Source: Acanthosoma haemorrhoidale
Taxonomy: Eukaryota > Arthropoda > Insecta > Hemiptera > Acanthosomatidae
Reading direction: 5' to 3'
NCBI GenBank assembly: GCA_930367205.1
Contig: OV884014.1
Coordinates: 116,691,768-116,755,767 of the forward strand
DNA length: 64,000 nucleotides
The translations under genes were made by a program, and so were the position numbers. A model generated the notes under the pieces. It searched no databases. It was not told the origin of the DNA and worked only from the letters and a program-made list of their open reading frames with translations. This document shows positions 1 through 10,844 of this stretch, piece after piece (positions within the stretch are counted from its first letter, which is position 1; each line of letters starts with the position of its first letter).

Positions 1-285
1 GTATGATTAAAGTTACAGGTGAATATAATATCAATTGATGTCGTATATGATAGCGCACCATATCATTAGCACTTATTGTATCATGTGATGTGATCGTATG
101 ATTGAAGTCACGAGTGAATATAACATCAAATAATGCTAAATATGATTGTTTAGTGTAGCATTGACACGCATTGTATCACGAGATACGATCGTATGATTAA
201 AGTCACGAGTGAATATACTATAAAATGATGTCGATTATGATAGTGTACCACATCATTGGCACTCATTGTTTCACGTGATACGATC

Positions 286-380
286 GTATGATTAAAGTTA
301 CAGGTGAATATAACATCAAATGATGTCGATTATGATAGTGTACCGCATCATTGGCACTCATTATATCACGTGATACGATC
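286..380. repeat. Reference satellite A monomer (95 bp)
   Basis: A typical monomer, used here as the coordinate frame. Visible elements in order: gtatgattaaagttac; a variable block with the near-dyad acatca-aa-tgatgt; the arms aatgatg (319-325) and catcatt (346-352), able to pair across a 20-nt loop; the dyad tatcacgtgata (364-375); and the overlapping dyad atacgatcgtat (373-384), which crosses into the next monomer. The CACGTG core is an E-box/G-box type sequence and atcacgtg fits the yeast CDEI consensus RTCACRTG. Whether any protein binds it here is unknown. Confidence 0.95.
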
Positions 381-384
381 GTAT
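364..384. promoter_or_regulatory. Overlapping palindromes carrying a CACGTG box (one copy per intact A monomer)
   Basis: tatcacgtgata (364-375) and atacgatcgtat (373-384) are perfect 12-bp palindromes sharing three bases. The first contains CACGTG, the core of bHLH/bZIP sites; the longer atcacgtg matches yeast CDEI (RTCACRTG), bound by Cbf1 at budding-yeast centromeres. The site recurs at 95-bp spacing across hundreds of monomers. In certain monomer types it is altered in a fixed way: catgtg, cacatg, cacttg or cacgag. The dyads are directly visible; a protein-binding role is inference. Confidence 0.5.
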
Positions 385-570
385 GATGAAAGTTACGAGT
401 GAATATAACATCAAATGATGTTGAATAGGATCGTATAATGTATCATTAGCACTCATTGTTTCACGTGATACGATCGTATGATGAAAGTTACGAGTGAATA
501 TAACATCAAATGATGTTGAATAGGATCGTATAATGTATCATTAGCACTCATTGTTTCACGTGATACGATC
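381..570. repeat. Local duplication of a single A monomer
   Basis: Monomers 381-475 and 476-570 read as identical (both carry gatgaaag and gaataggatcg). The equivalent place in the next HOR unit (2946 onward) has only one copy. This accounts for the first unit having 23 monomers (2185 bp) against 22 in the second. It is the smallest scale of amplification seen here, a one-monomer slip. Confidence 0.85.
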
Positions 571-2185
571 GTATGATTAAAGTTACGATTGGAGATACTA
601 ATAAATGATGTTGAATATAATAGTGCACCATATCATTAGCACTTATTGTATCATGTGATGCGATCGTATGATTGAAGTCACGAGTGAATATAACATCAAA
701 TGATGTTGAATATGATTGTATAATGTATCATTAGCACTCATTGTTTCACGTGATACGATCGTATGATTAAAGTTACAGGTGAATATAACATCAAATGATG
801 TCGATTATGATAGTGTACCGCATCATTAGCACTCATTGTTTCACGTGATACGATCGTATGATTAAAGTTACGAGTAAATATAACATCAAATGATGTCGAA
901 TATGATAATGTACCGTATCATTAGCACTCATATCATTACATGATGCGATCGTATGATGAAAGTTACGAGTGAATATAACATCAAATGATGTTGAATATGA
1001 TTGTATAATGTATCATTAGCACTCATTGTTTCACTTGATACGATCGTATGATTAAAGTTATGAGTGAAGATACCACCAAATGATGTTGAATATGATTGTA
1101 TAATGTATCATTAGCACTCATTGTTTCACGTGATACGATCGTATGATGAAAGTTACAGATGAATATAATATCAATTGATGTCGTATATGATAGCGCACCA
1201 TATCATTAGCACTTATTATATCATGTGATGTGATCGTATGATTAAAGTTACAAGTGAATATAACATGAAATAATGTCGATTATAATAGTATAGCACATCA
1301 TTGGCACTCATTATATCACGTGATACGATCGTATGATTAAGGTTACGAGTGAATATAATATCAAATGATCTCAATTATGATAGTGTTGCGTATCATAAGC
1401 ACTCATTGTATCACGTGATACGATCGTATGATGAAAGTTACGAGTGAATATAACATCAAATGATGTCGATTATGATAGTGTGCCGCATCATTAGCACACA
1501 TTGTATCACATGATACGATTGTATGATTGAAGTTACGAGTGAATATAACATCAAATGATGTTGAATATGATTGTATAATGTATCATTAGCACTCATTGTT
1601 TCACGTGATACGATCGTATGATTAAAATTACGAGTGAATATAACATGAAATAATGTCGATTATAATAGTATAGCACATCATTGGCACTCATTATATCACG
1701 TGATACGATCGTATGATTAAGGTTACGAGTGAATATAATATCAAATGATCTCAATTATGATAGTGTTGCGTATCATAAGCACTCATTGTATCACGTGATA
1801 CGATCGTATGATGAAAGTTACGAGTGAATATAACATCAAATGATGTCGATTATGATAGTGTGCCGCATCATTAGCACACATTGTATCACATGATACGATT
1901 GTATGATTGAAGTTACGAGTGAATATAACATCAAATGATGTTGAATATGATTGTATAATGTATCATTAGCACTCATTGTTTCACGTGATACGATCGTATG
2001 ATTAAAATTACGAGTGAATATACTATAAAATGATGTCGATTATGATAGTGTACCACATCATTGGCACTCATTATATCACGTGATACGATCGTATAATGAA
2101 AGTTACGAGTGAATATAACATCAAATGATGTTGGATATGATTGTATAATGTATCATTAGCACTCATTGTTTCACGTGATACGATC

Positions 2186-2565
2186 GCATGATTAAAGTTA
2201 CAGGTGAATATAATATCAATTGATGTCGTATATGATAGCGCACCATATCATTAGCACTTATTGTATCATGTGATGTGATCGTATGATTGAAGTCACGAGT
2301 GAATATAACATCAAATAATGCTAAATATGATTGTTTAGTGTAGCATTGACACTCATTGTATCACGAGATACGATCGTATGATTAAAGTCACGAGTGAATA
2401 TACTATAAAATGATGTCGATTATGATAGTGTACCACATCATTGGCACTCATTATATCACGTGATACGATCGTATAATGAAAGTTACGAGTGAATATAACA
2501 TCAAATGATGTTGGAGATGATTGTATAATGTATCATTAGCACTCATTGTTTCACGTGATACGATC
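2186..2565. repeat. Four-monomer HOR unit (380 bp)
   Basis: Starts with the gcatga variant instead of gtatga. Its four monomers read as types 1, 2, a 3/17 hybrid (actataaaatg, ccacatc, then ttatatcac) and 18 (here gttggagatg). Types 3 and 17 are nearly the same sequence, so an exchange between them deletes 14 monomers from an 18-mer and leaves exactly this unit. Related copies lie at 19115-19494 and 31945-32324. Confidence 0.85.
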
Positions 2566-4655
2566 GTATGATTAAAGTTACAGGTGAATATAATATCAAT
2601 TGATGTCGTATATGATAGCGCACCATATCATTAGCACTTATTGTATCATGTGATGTGATCGTATGATTGAAGTCACGAGTGAATATAACATCAAATAATG
2701 CTAAATATGATTGTTTAGTGTAGCATTGACACGCATTGTATCACGAGATACGATCGTATGATTAAAGTCACGAGTGAATATACTATAAAATGATGTCGAT
2801 TATGATAGTGTACCACATCATTGGCACTCATTGTTTCACGTGATACGATCGTATGATTAAAGTTACAGGTGAATATAACATCAAATGATGTCGATTATGA
2901 TAGTGTACCGCATCATTGGCACTCATTATATCACGTGATACGATCGTATGATGAAAGTTACGAGTGAATATAACATCAAATGATGTTGAATAGGATCGTA
3001 TAATGTATCATTAGCACTCATTGTTTCACGTGATACGATCGTATGATTAAAGTTACGATTGGAGATACTAATAAATGATGTTGAATATAATAGTGCACCA
3101 TATCATTAGCACTTATTGTATCATGTGATGCGATCGTATGATTGAAGTCACGAGTGAATATAACATCAAATGATGTTGAATATGATTGTATAATGTATCA
3201 TTAGCACTCATTGTTTCACGTGATACGATCGTATGATTAAAGTTACAGGTGAATATAACATCAAATGATGTCGATTATGATAGTGTACCGCATCATTAGC
3301 ACTCATTGTTTCACGTGATACGATCGTATGATTAAAGTTACGAGTAAATATAACATCAAATGATGTCGAATATGATAATGTACCGTATCATTAGCACTCA
3401 TATCATTACATGATACGATCGTATGATGAAAGTTACGAGTGAATATAACATCAAATGATGTTGAATATGATTGTATAATGTATCATTAGCACTCATTGTT
3501 TCACTTGATACGATCGTATGATTAAAGTTATGAGTGAAGATACCACCAAATGATGTTGAATATGATTGTATAATGTATCATTAGCACTCATTGTTTCACG
3601 TGATACGATCGTATGATGAAAGTTACAGATGAATATAATATCAATTGATGTCGTATATGATAGCGCACCATATCATTAGCACTTATTATATCATGTGATG
3701 TGATCGTATGATTAAAGTTACAAGTGAATATAACATGAAATAATGTCGATTATAATAGTATAGCACATCATTGGCACTCATTATATCACGTGATACGATC
3801 GTATGATTAAGGTTACGAGTGAATATAATATCAAATGATCTCAATTATGATAGTGTTGCGTATCATAAGCACTCATTGTATCACGTGATACGATCGTATG
3901 ATGAAAGTTACGAGTGAATATAACATCAAATGATGTCGATTATGATAGTGTGCCGCATCATTAGCACACATTGTATCACATGATACGATTGTATGATTGA
4001 AGTTACGAGTGAATATAACATCAAATGATGTTGAATATGATTGTATAATGTATCATTAGCACTCATTGTTTCACGTGATACGATCGTATGATTAAAATTA
4101 CGAGTGAATATAACATGAAATAATGTCGATTATAATAGTATAGCACATCATTGGCACTCATTATATCACGTGATACGATCGTATGATTAAGGTTACGAGT
4201 GAATATAATATCAAATGATCTCAATTATGATAGTGTTGCGTATCATAAGCACTCATTGTATCACGTGATACGATCGTATGATGAAAGTTACGAGTGAATA
4301 TAACATCAAATGATGTCGATTATGATAGTGTGCCGCATCATTAGCACACATTGTATCACATGATACGATTGTATGATTGAAGTTACGAGTGAATATAACA
4401 TCAAATGATGTTGAATATGATTGTATAATGTATCATTAGCACTCATTGTTTCACGTGATACGATCGTATGATTAAAATTACGAGTGAATATACTATAAAA
4501 TGATGTCGATTATGATAGTGTACCGCATCATTGGCACTCATTATATCACGTGATACGATCGTATAATGAAAGTTACGAGTGAATATAACATCAAATGATG
4601 TTGGATATGATTGTATAATGTATCATTAGCACTCATTGTTTCACGTGATACGATC
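2566..4655. repeat. HOR unit alpha22 (22 monomers, 2090 bp)
   Basis: An alpha18 order with monomers 13-16 duplicated: 3706-4085 and 4086-4465. The second type-13 monomer begins with gattaaaattacgag, which is the start of type 17, and then continues with aacatgaaataatg, which is type 13. It is therefore a 17/13 chimera, the expected product of unequal exchange between these two monomers. Confidence 0.88.
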
Positions 4656-6365
4656 GTATGATTAAAGTTACAGGTGAATATAATATCAATTGATGTCGTA
4701 TATGATAGCGCACCATATCATTAGCACTTATTGTATCATGTGATGTGATCGTATGATTGAAGTCACGAGTGAATATAACATCAAATAATGCTAAATATGA
4801 TTGTTTAGTGTAGCATTGACACGCATTGTATCACGAGATACGATCGTATGATTAAAGTCACGAGTGAATATACTATAAAATGATGTCGATTATGATAGTG
4901 TACCACATCATTGGCACTCATTGTTTCACGTGATACGATCGTATGATTAAAGTTACAGGTGAATATAACATCAAATGATGTCGATTATGATAGTGTACCG
5001 CATCATTGGCACTCATTATATCACGTGATACGATCGTATGATGAAAGTTACGAGTGAATATAACATCAAATGATGTTGAATAGGATTGTATAATGTATCA
5101 TTAGCACTCATTGTTTCACGTGATACGATCGTATGATTAAAGTTACGATTGGAGATACTAATAAATGATGTTGAATATAATAGTGCACCATATCATTAGC
5201 ACTTATTGTATCATGTGATGCGATCGTATGATTGAAGTCACGAGTGAATATAACATCAAATGATGTTGAATATGATTGTATAATGTATCATTAGCACTCA
5301 TTGTTTCACGTGATACGATCGTATGATTAAAGTTACGGGTGAATATAACATCAAATGATGTCGATTATGATAGTGTACCGCATCATTAGCACTCATTGTT
5401 TCACGTGATACGATCGTATGATTAAAGTTACGAGTAAATATAACATCAAATGATGTCGAATATGATAATGTACCGTATCATTAGCACTCATATCATTACA
5501 TGATGCGATCGTATGATGAAAGTTACGAGTGAATATAACATCAAATGATGTTGAATATGATTGTATAATGTATCATTAGCACTCATTGTTTCACGTGATA
5601 CGATCGTATGATTAAAGTTATGAGTGAAGATACCACCAAATGATGTTGAATATGATTGTATAATGTATCATTAGCACTCATTGTTTCACGTGATACGATC
5701 GTATGATGAAAGTTACAGATGAATATAATATCAATTGATGTCGTATATGATAGCGCACCATATCATTAGCACTTATTATATCATGTGATGTGATCGTATG
5801 ATTAAAGTTACAAGTGAATATAACATGAAATAATGTCGATTATAATAGTATAGCACATCATTGGCACTCATTATATCACGTGATACGATCGTATGATTAA
5901 GGTTACGAGTGAATATAATATCAAATGATCTCAATTATGATAGTGTTGCGTATCATAAGCACTCATTGTATCACGTGATACGATCGTATGATGAAAGTTA
6001 CGAGTGAATATAACATCAAATGATGTCGATTATGATAGTGTGCCGCATCATTAGCACACATTGTATCACATGATACGATTGTATGATTGAAGTTACGAGT
6101 GAATATAACATCAAATGATGTTGAATATGATTGTATAATGTATCATTAGCACTCATTGTTTCACGTGATACGATCGTATGATTAAAATTACGAGTGAATA
6201 TACTATAAAATGATGTCGATTATGATAGTGTACCACATCATTGGCACTCATTATATCACGTGATACGATCGTATAATGAAAGTTACGAGTGAATATAACA
6301 TCAAATGATGTTGTATATGATTGTATAATGTATCATTAGCACTCATTGTTTCACGTGATACGATC
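4656..6365. repeat. HOR unit alpha18 (18 monomers, 1710 bp): reference copy
   Basis: Markers of the 18 monomers in order: 1 aatatcaattg; 2 aataatgctaaa with gtttagtg; 3 actataaaatg with ccacatc; 4 ccgcatcattggc; 5 gaataggattg; 6 gattggagatac; 7 ttgaatatgattg; 8 ccgcatcattagc; 9 aatgtaccg with atcattacatg; 10 as 7; 11 accaccaaatg; 12 as 1 with cagatg; 13 aacatgaaataatg; 14 gatctcaatt with gttgcg; 15 gtgccgc with acacatt; 16 as 7; 17 actataaaatg with ccacatc; 18 normally gttggatatg (gttgtatatg in this copy). This is the simplest alpha unit. Confidence 0.9.
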
Positions 6366-9215
6366 GCATGATTAAAGTTACAGGTGAATATAATATCAAT
6401 TGATGTCGTATATGATAGCGCACCATATCATTAGCACTTATTGTATCATGTGATGTGATCGTATGATTGAAGTCACGAGTGAATATAACATCAAATAATG
6501 CTAAATATGATTGTTTAGTGTAGCATTGACACTCATTGTATCACGAGATACGATCGTATGATTAAAGTCACGAGTGAATATACTATAAAATGATGTCGAT
6601 TATGATAGTGTACCACATCATTGGCACTCATTGTTTCACGTGATACGATCGTATGATTAAAGTTACAGGTGAATATAACATCAAATGATGTCGATTATGA
6701 TAGTGTACCGCATCATTGGCACTCATTATATCACGTGATACGATCGTATGATGAAAGTTACGAGTGAATATAACATCAAATGATGTCGAATAGGATTGTA
6801 TAATGTATCATTAGCACTCATTGTTTCACGTGATACGATCGTATGATTAAAGTTACGATTGGAGATACTAATAAATGATGTTGAATATAATAGTGCACCA
6901 TATCATTAGCACTTATTGTATCATGTGATGCGATCGTATGATTGAAGTCACGAGTGAATATAACATCAAATGATGTTGAATATGATTGTATAATGTATCA
7001 TTAGCACTCATTGTTTCACGTGATACGATCGTATGATTAAAGTTACAGGTGAATATAACATCAAACGATGTCGATTATGATAGTGTACCGCATCATTAGC
7101 ACTCATTGTTTCACGTGATACGATTGTATGATTAAAGTTACGAGTAAATATAACATCAAATGATGTCGAATATGATTGTATAATGTATCATTAGCACTCA
7201 TTGTTTCACTTGATACGATCGTATGATTAAAGTTATGAGTGAAGATACCATCAAATGATGTTGAATATGATTGTATAATGTATCATTAGCACTCTTATTT
7301 TCACGTGATACGATCGTATGATGAAAGTTACAGGTGAATATAATATCAATTGATGTCGTATATGATAGCGCACCATATCATTAGCACTTATTATATCATG
7401 TGATGTGATCGTATGATTAAAGTTACAAGTGAATATAACATCAAATAATGCTAAATATGATTGTAAAGTGTAGCATTGACACTCATTGTATCACGAGATA
7501 CGATCGTATGATTGAAGTCACGAATGAATATAACATCAAATGATGTCGAATAGGATTGTATAGTATATCATTAGCACTTATTGTTTCACGTGATACGATC
7601 GTATGATTAAAGTTACGATTGGAGATACTAATAAATGATGTTGAATATAATAGTGCACCATATCATTAGCACTTATTGTATCATGTGATGCGATCGTATG
7701 ATTAAAGTTACAAGTGAATATAACATCAAATGATGTCGATTATAATAGTGTACCACATCATTGGCACTCATTATATCACGTGATACTATCGTATGATTGA
7801 AGTCACGAGTGAATATAACATCAAATAATGCTAAATATGATTGTATAGTGTAGCATTGACACTCATTGTATTACGAGATACGATCGTATGATTGAAGTCA
7901 CGAGTGAATATAACATCAAATGATGTTGAACATGATTGTATAATGTATCATTAGCACTCATTGTTTCACGTGATACGATTGTATGATTAAAGTTACAGGT
8001 GAATATAACATCAAATGATGTCGATTATGATAGTGTACCGCATCATTGGCACTCATTATATCACGTGATACTATCGTATGATTGAAGTCACGAGTGAATA
8101 TAACATCAAATGATGCTAAATATGATTGTATAGTGTATCATTAGCACTCATGTTTTTACGTGATACGATCGTATGATTAAAGTTACGAGTAAATATAACA
8201 TCAAATGATGTCGAATATGATAATGTACCGTATCATTAGCACTCATATCATTACATGATACGATCGTATGATGAAAGTTACGAGTGAATATAACATCAAA
8301 TGATGTTGAATATGATTGTATAATGTATCATTAGCACTCATTGTTTCACGTGATACGATCGTATGATTAAAGTTATGAGTGAAGATAACATCAAATGATG
8401 TTGAATATGATTGTATAATGTATCATTAGCACTCATTGTTTCACGTGATACGATCGTATGATTAAAGTTACAGGTGAATATAATATCAAATGATGTCGTA
8501 TATGATAGCGCACCATATCATTAGCACTTATTGTATCATGTGATGTGATCGTATGATTAAAGTTACAAGTGAATATAACATGAAATAATGTCGATTATAA
8601 TAGTATAGCACATCATTGGCACTCATTATATCACGTGATACGATCGTATGATTAAGGTTACGAGTGAATAAACTATTAAATGATGTCGAATGTGATAGTG
8701 TACCGCATCATTGGCACTCATTGTTTCACGTGATACGATCGTATGATTAAAGTTACAGGTGAATATAACATCAAATGATGTCGATTATGATAGTGTACTG
8801 CATCATTGGCACTCATTATATCACTTGATACGATCGTATGATGAATGTTACAAGTAAATATACTATTAAATGATGTCAATTATGACAGTGTACCGTACCA
8901 TTGGCACTCATAGTATCACGTGATACGATCGTATGATTGAAGTCACGAGTGAATATAACATCAAATGATGTCGAATATGATAATGTACCGTATCATTAGC
9001 ACTCATTGTATCACGTGATACGATCGTATAATGAAAGATACGAGTGAATATAACATCAAATGATGTCGATTATGATAGTGTACCTTATCATTGGCACTCA
9101 TTATATCACGTGATACGATCGTATAATGAAAGTTACGAGTGAATATACTATTAAATAAGGTCGATTATGATAGTGTACCGCATCATTGGCACTAATCGTA
9201 TCACGTGATACGATC
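6366..9215. repeat. Terminal beta-type unit (30 monomers) leading into B1
   Basis: Starts with gcatga and follows the beta order (hybrid monomer 9 with cgaatatgattg, gtaaagtg, gtatagtatatc, gatactatcg, gaacatgattg), then runs on into a private tail found only next to B cassettes. It carries the rare actcttatttt variant at 7291. The copies at 27000-29944 and 43345-46289 are one monomer longer. Confidence 0.85.
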
Positions 9216-9235
9216 GTATGATCAAAGCTACGAGT
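9208..9235. repeat. A-to-B junction with flanking direct repeat (left edge of B1)
   Basis: The last A monomer changes gattaaag to gatcaaag and switches to B after ctacgagt, giving taacataatagggcagg. The string atacgatcgtatgatcaaag at 9208-9227 recurs just inside A on the other side of the cassette (10829-10848), so the block is bracketed by a direct repeat. The same junction is present at B2-B7. Confidence 0.85.
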
Positions 9236-10824
9236 TAACATAATAGGGCAGGAATTATTGTAATAGCTATGAAATACGCATTTTTGTAAAATTATACTTT
9301 TTGACGATATTTTCTTGTTTTGGTATGAGGAAATCATAATTGTTCAGGAGCTAACGTACCAGCTATAAAATACTTATATATGTAAAAATTTAACTTTTTG
9401 ATGACATTTTCCCGATTTTGGTATCAGGAGAACATAATAAGGCAGGAGCTAACGTACTAGCTAAGAAATACGCATTTTTGTAAAAATTTGAGTTTTCGAC
9501 GATATTTTCCTTGTTTTGGTATCAGGAGAACATAATGGGGCAGGAGCTAACGTTCCAGCTATGAAAAACCCATTTTTTAAAAATTCGACTTTTTGACGAT
9601 ATTTTCCTTGTTTTCGTATCAGGAGAACATAATGGGGCAGGAGCTGATGTACTAGCTATGAAATACGCATTTTTTAAAAATTCGACTTTTTGACGATATG
9701 TTCCTGGTTTTCGTATCAGGAGAACATAATAGGGCAGGAGCTAACGTACCAGCTATGAAATACCCATTTTTTAAAAATTCGACTTTTTGACGATATTTTC
9801 CTGGTTTTCGTATCAGGAGAACATAATAGGGCAGGAGCTAACGTACCAGCTATGAAATACGCAATTTTTGTAAAAATTTGAGTTTTCGACGATATTTTCC
9901 TTGTTTTGGTATCAGGAGAACATAATGGGGCAGGAGCTAACGTACTAGCTATGAAATACGCATTTTCGAAAAATTCGACTTTTTGACGATATTTTCCTTG
10001 ATTTCGTATCAGGAGAACATAAAAGAGCAGGAGCTAACGTTCCAGCTATGAAATACCCATTTTTTAAAAATTCGACTTTTTGACGATATTTTCCTTGTTT
10101 TCGTATCAGGAGAACATAATGGGGCAGGAGCTGACGTGCTAGCTATGAAATACGCATTTTTTAAAAATTCGACTTTTTGACGATATTTTCCTGGTTTTCG
10201 TATCAGGAGAACATAATAGGGCAGGAGCTAACGTACCAGCTATGAAATACGCAATTTTTGTAAAAATTTGAGTTTTCGACGATATTTTCCTTGTTTTGGT
10301 ATCAGGAGAACATAATGGGGCAGGAGCTAACGTACCAGCTATGAGATACCCATTTTTTTAAAATTTGACTTTTTGACGATATTTTCCTGGTTTTCGTATC
10401 AGGAGAACATAATGGGGCAGGAGCTAACGTACTAGCTATGAAATAGGCATTTTTGAAAAATTCAACTTTTTGACGATATTTTTCTCGTTTTCGTATGAGG
10501 AGAACATAATAGGGCAGGAGCTAACGTACCAGCTATGAAATACGCATTTTTGTATAAATTTGACTTTTGGACGATATTTTCTTTGTTTTGGTATCAGGAG
10601 AACATAATGGGGCAGGAGCTAACGTACTAGCTCTAAATACGTATTTTTGTAAAAATTCGACTTTTTGACGTCATTTTTCTTGTTTTGGTATCAGGAGAAC
10701 ATAATGGGGCAGGTGCTAACGTACAAGCTATGAAATACGCATTTTTGTAAAAATTCAACTTTTTTAAAATGTTTTCTTTGTTTTGGTATCAGGAGAACAT
10801 AAAGGGGCAAGAGCTAACGTACAA
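9236..10824. repeat. Satellite B cassette B1 (16 monomers of 96-99 bp)
   Basis: Tandem repeats of a second family. Counting from caggag, monomers start at 9249, 9345, 9443, 9541, 9638, 9735, 9832, 9931, 10028, 10125, 10222, 10321, 10418, 10515, 10613 and 10710; the cassette ends in a partial monomer at 10808. Core motifs are aggagctaacgtac, agctatgaaatacgcattt, ttcgactttttgacgata and gtatcaggagaacataat. Edge monomers are the most diverged: the first has caggaattattg, the second gatgacattttcccg, the last tttaaaatgttttc. Spacing between homologous positions varies by 1-2 bp, unlike the rigid 95 bp of A. No ORF of substance. Confidence 0.96.
10125..10221. repeat. Reference satellite B monomer (97 bp)
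   Basis: A typical central B monomer. It has no visible homology to the A monomer beyond short AT-rich words, although the two lengths are close (95 versus about 97). It lacks the CACGTG box and the atacgatcgtat dyad of A. It has T-runs followed by tgacgata and the agct-containing strings gagct and tagct. Confidence 0.9.
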
Positions 10825-10844
10825 GATCATACGATCGTATGATC
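10825..10844. repeat. B-to-A junction: 20-bp perfect palindrome
   Basis: gatcatacgatcgtatgatc is its own reverse complement. It sits exactly where cassette B1 ends (ctaacgtacaa) and A resumes. Ordinary A monomers have gatacgatcgtatgat at this phase, so the change to catacg on the B side, together with gatc on the A side, extends the normal 12-bp dyad to 20 bp. Confidence 0.95.

Larger units (their letters stand above)
1..2185. repeat. HOR unit alpha22 plus one duplicated monomer (23 monomers)
   Basis: Opens with the type-1 monomer (aatatcaattgatg, gcgcacc) and closes with the type-18 monomer (gttggatatg). It has the same monomer order as 2566-4655 apart from the duplicated monomer at 381-570. 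Monomers 13-16 occur twice; the second set starts at 1616. Confidence 0.85.
1..9235. repeat. Satellite A array A1 (97 monomers of 95 bp)
   Basis: Head-to-tail 95-bp repeats. Taking the gtatga/gcatga that follows cgatc as monomer start, the phase runs from position 1 to 9216 (9215 bp, exactly 97 x 95), so there is no net indel in the whole array. Monomers differ by substitutions in a fixed order, which defines HOR units starting at 1, 2186, 2566, 4656 and 6366. The last half-dozen monomers (about 8640-9235) carry private variants (actgcatc, accttatc, aaataagg, actaatcg) and lead into cassette B1. Every frame is closed by stops apart from short junction ORFs. The array enters from the left edge of the window. 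It is clearly a satellite; a centromeric role is inference only. Confidence 0.97.

Noticed and set aside
1..9235. Possible CRISPR array (regular repeats)
   Set aside because: The whole 95-bp period is repeated, with no unique spacers and no cas genes. The period is also too long for repeat plus spacer.
9101..9337. Minus-strand ORF of 78 codons beginning MISSYQNKK, repeated at 11478-11717, 29830-30066, 46175-46411, 48552-48791, 50944-51180 and 60181-60420
   Set aside because: Each crosses an A-to-B junction, starts in the first B monomer and ends in A. It is conserved only because the junction is copied. There is no domain, signal or coding-like pattern, and its carboxyl half is a translated A monomer.
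9236..10824. B cassette as a transposable element
   Set aside because: Cassettes have constant edges and flanking direct repeats, but no terminal inverted repeats, coding capacity, primer-binding or polypurine sites. The interior is itself tandemly repeated. A satellite cassette moved by recombination explains it better.
10825..10844. Palindrome as a transcription terminator or replication origin
   Set aside because: No T-run or associated gene, and no initiator-binding array. The palindrome is an extension of the dyad already present in every A monomer.
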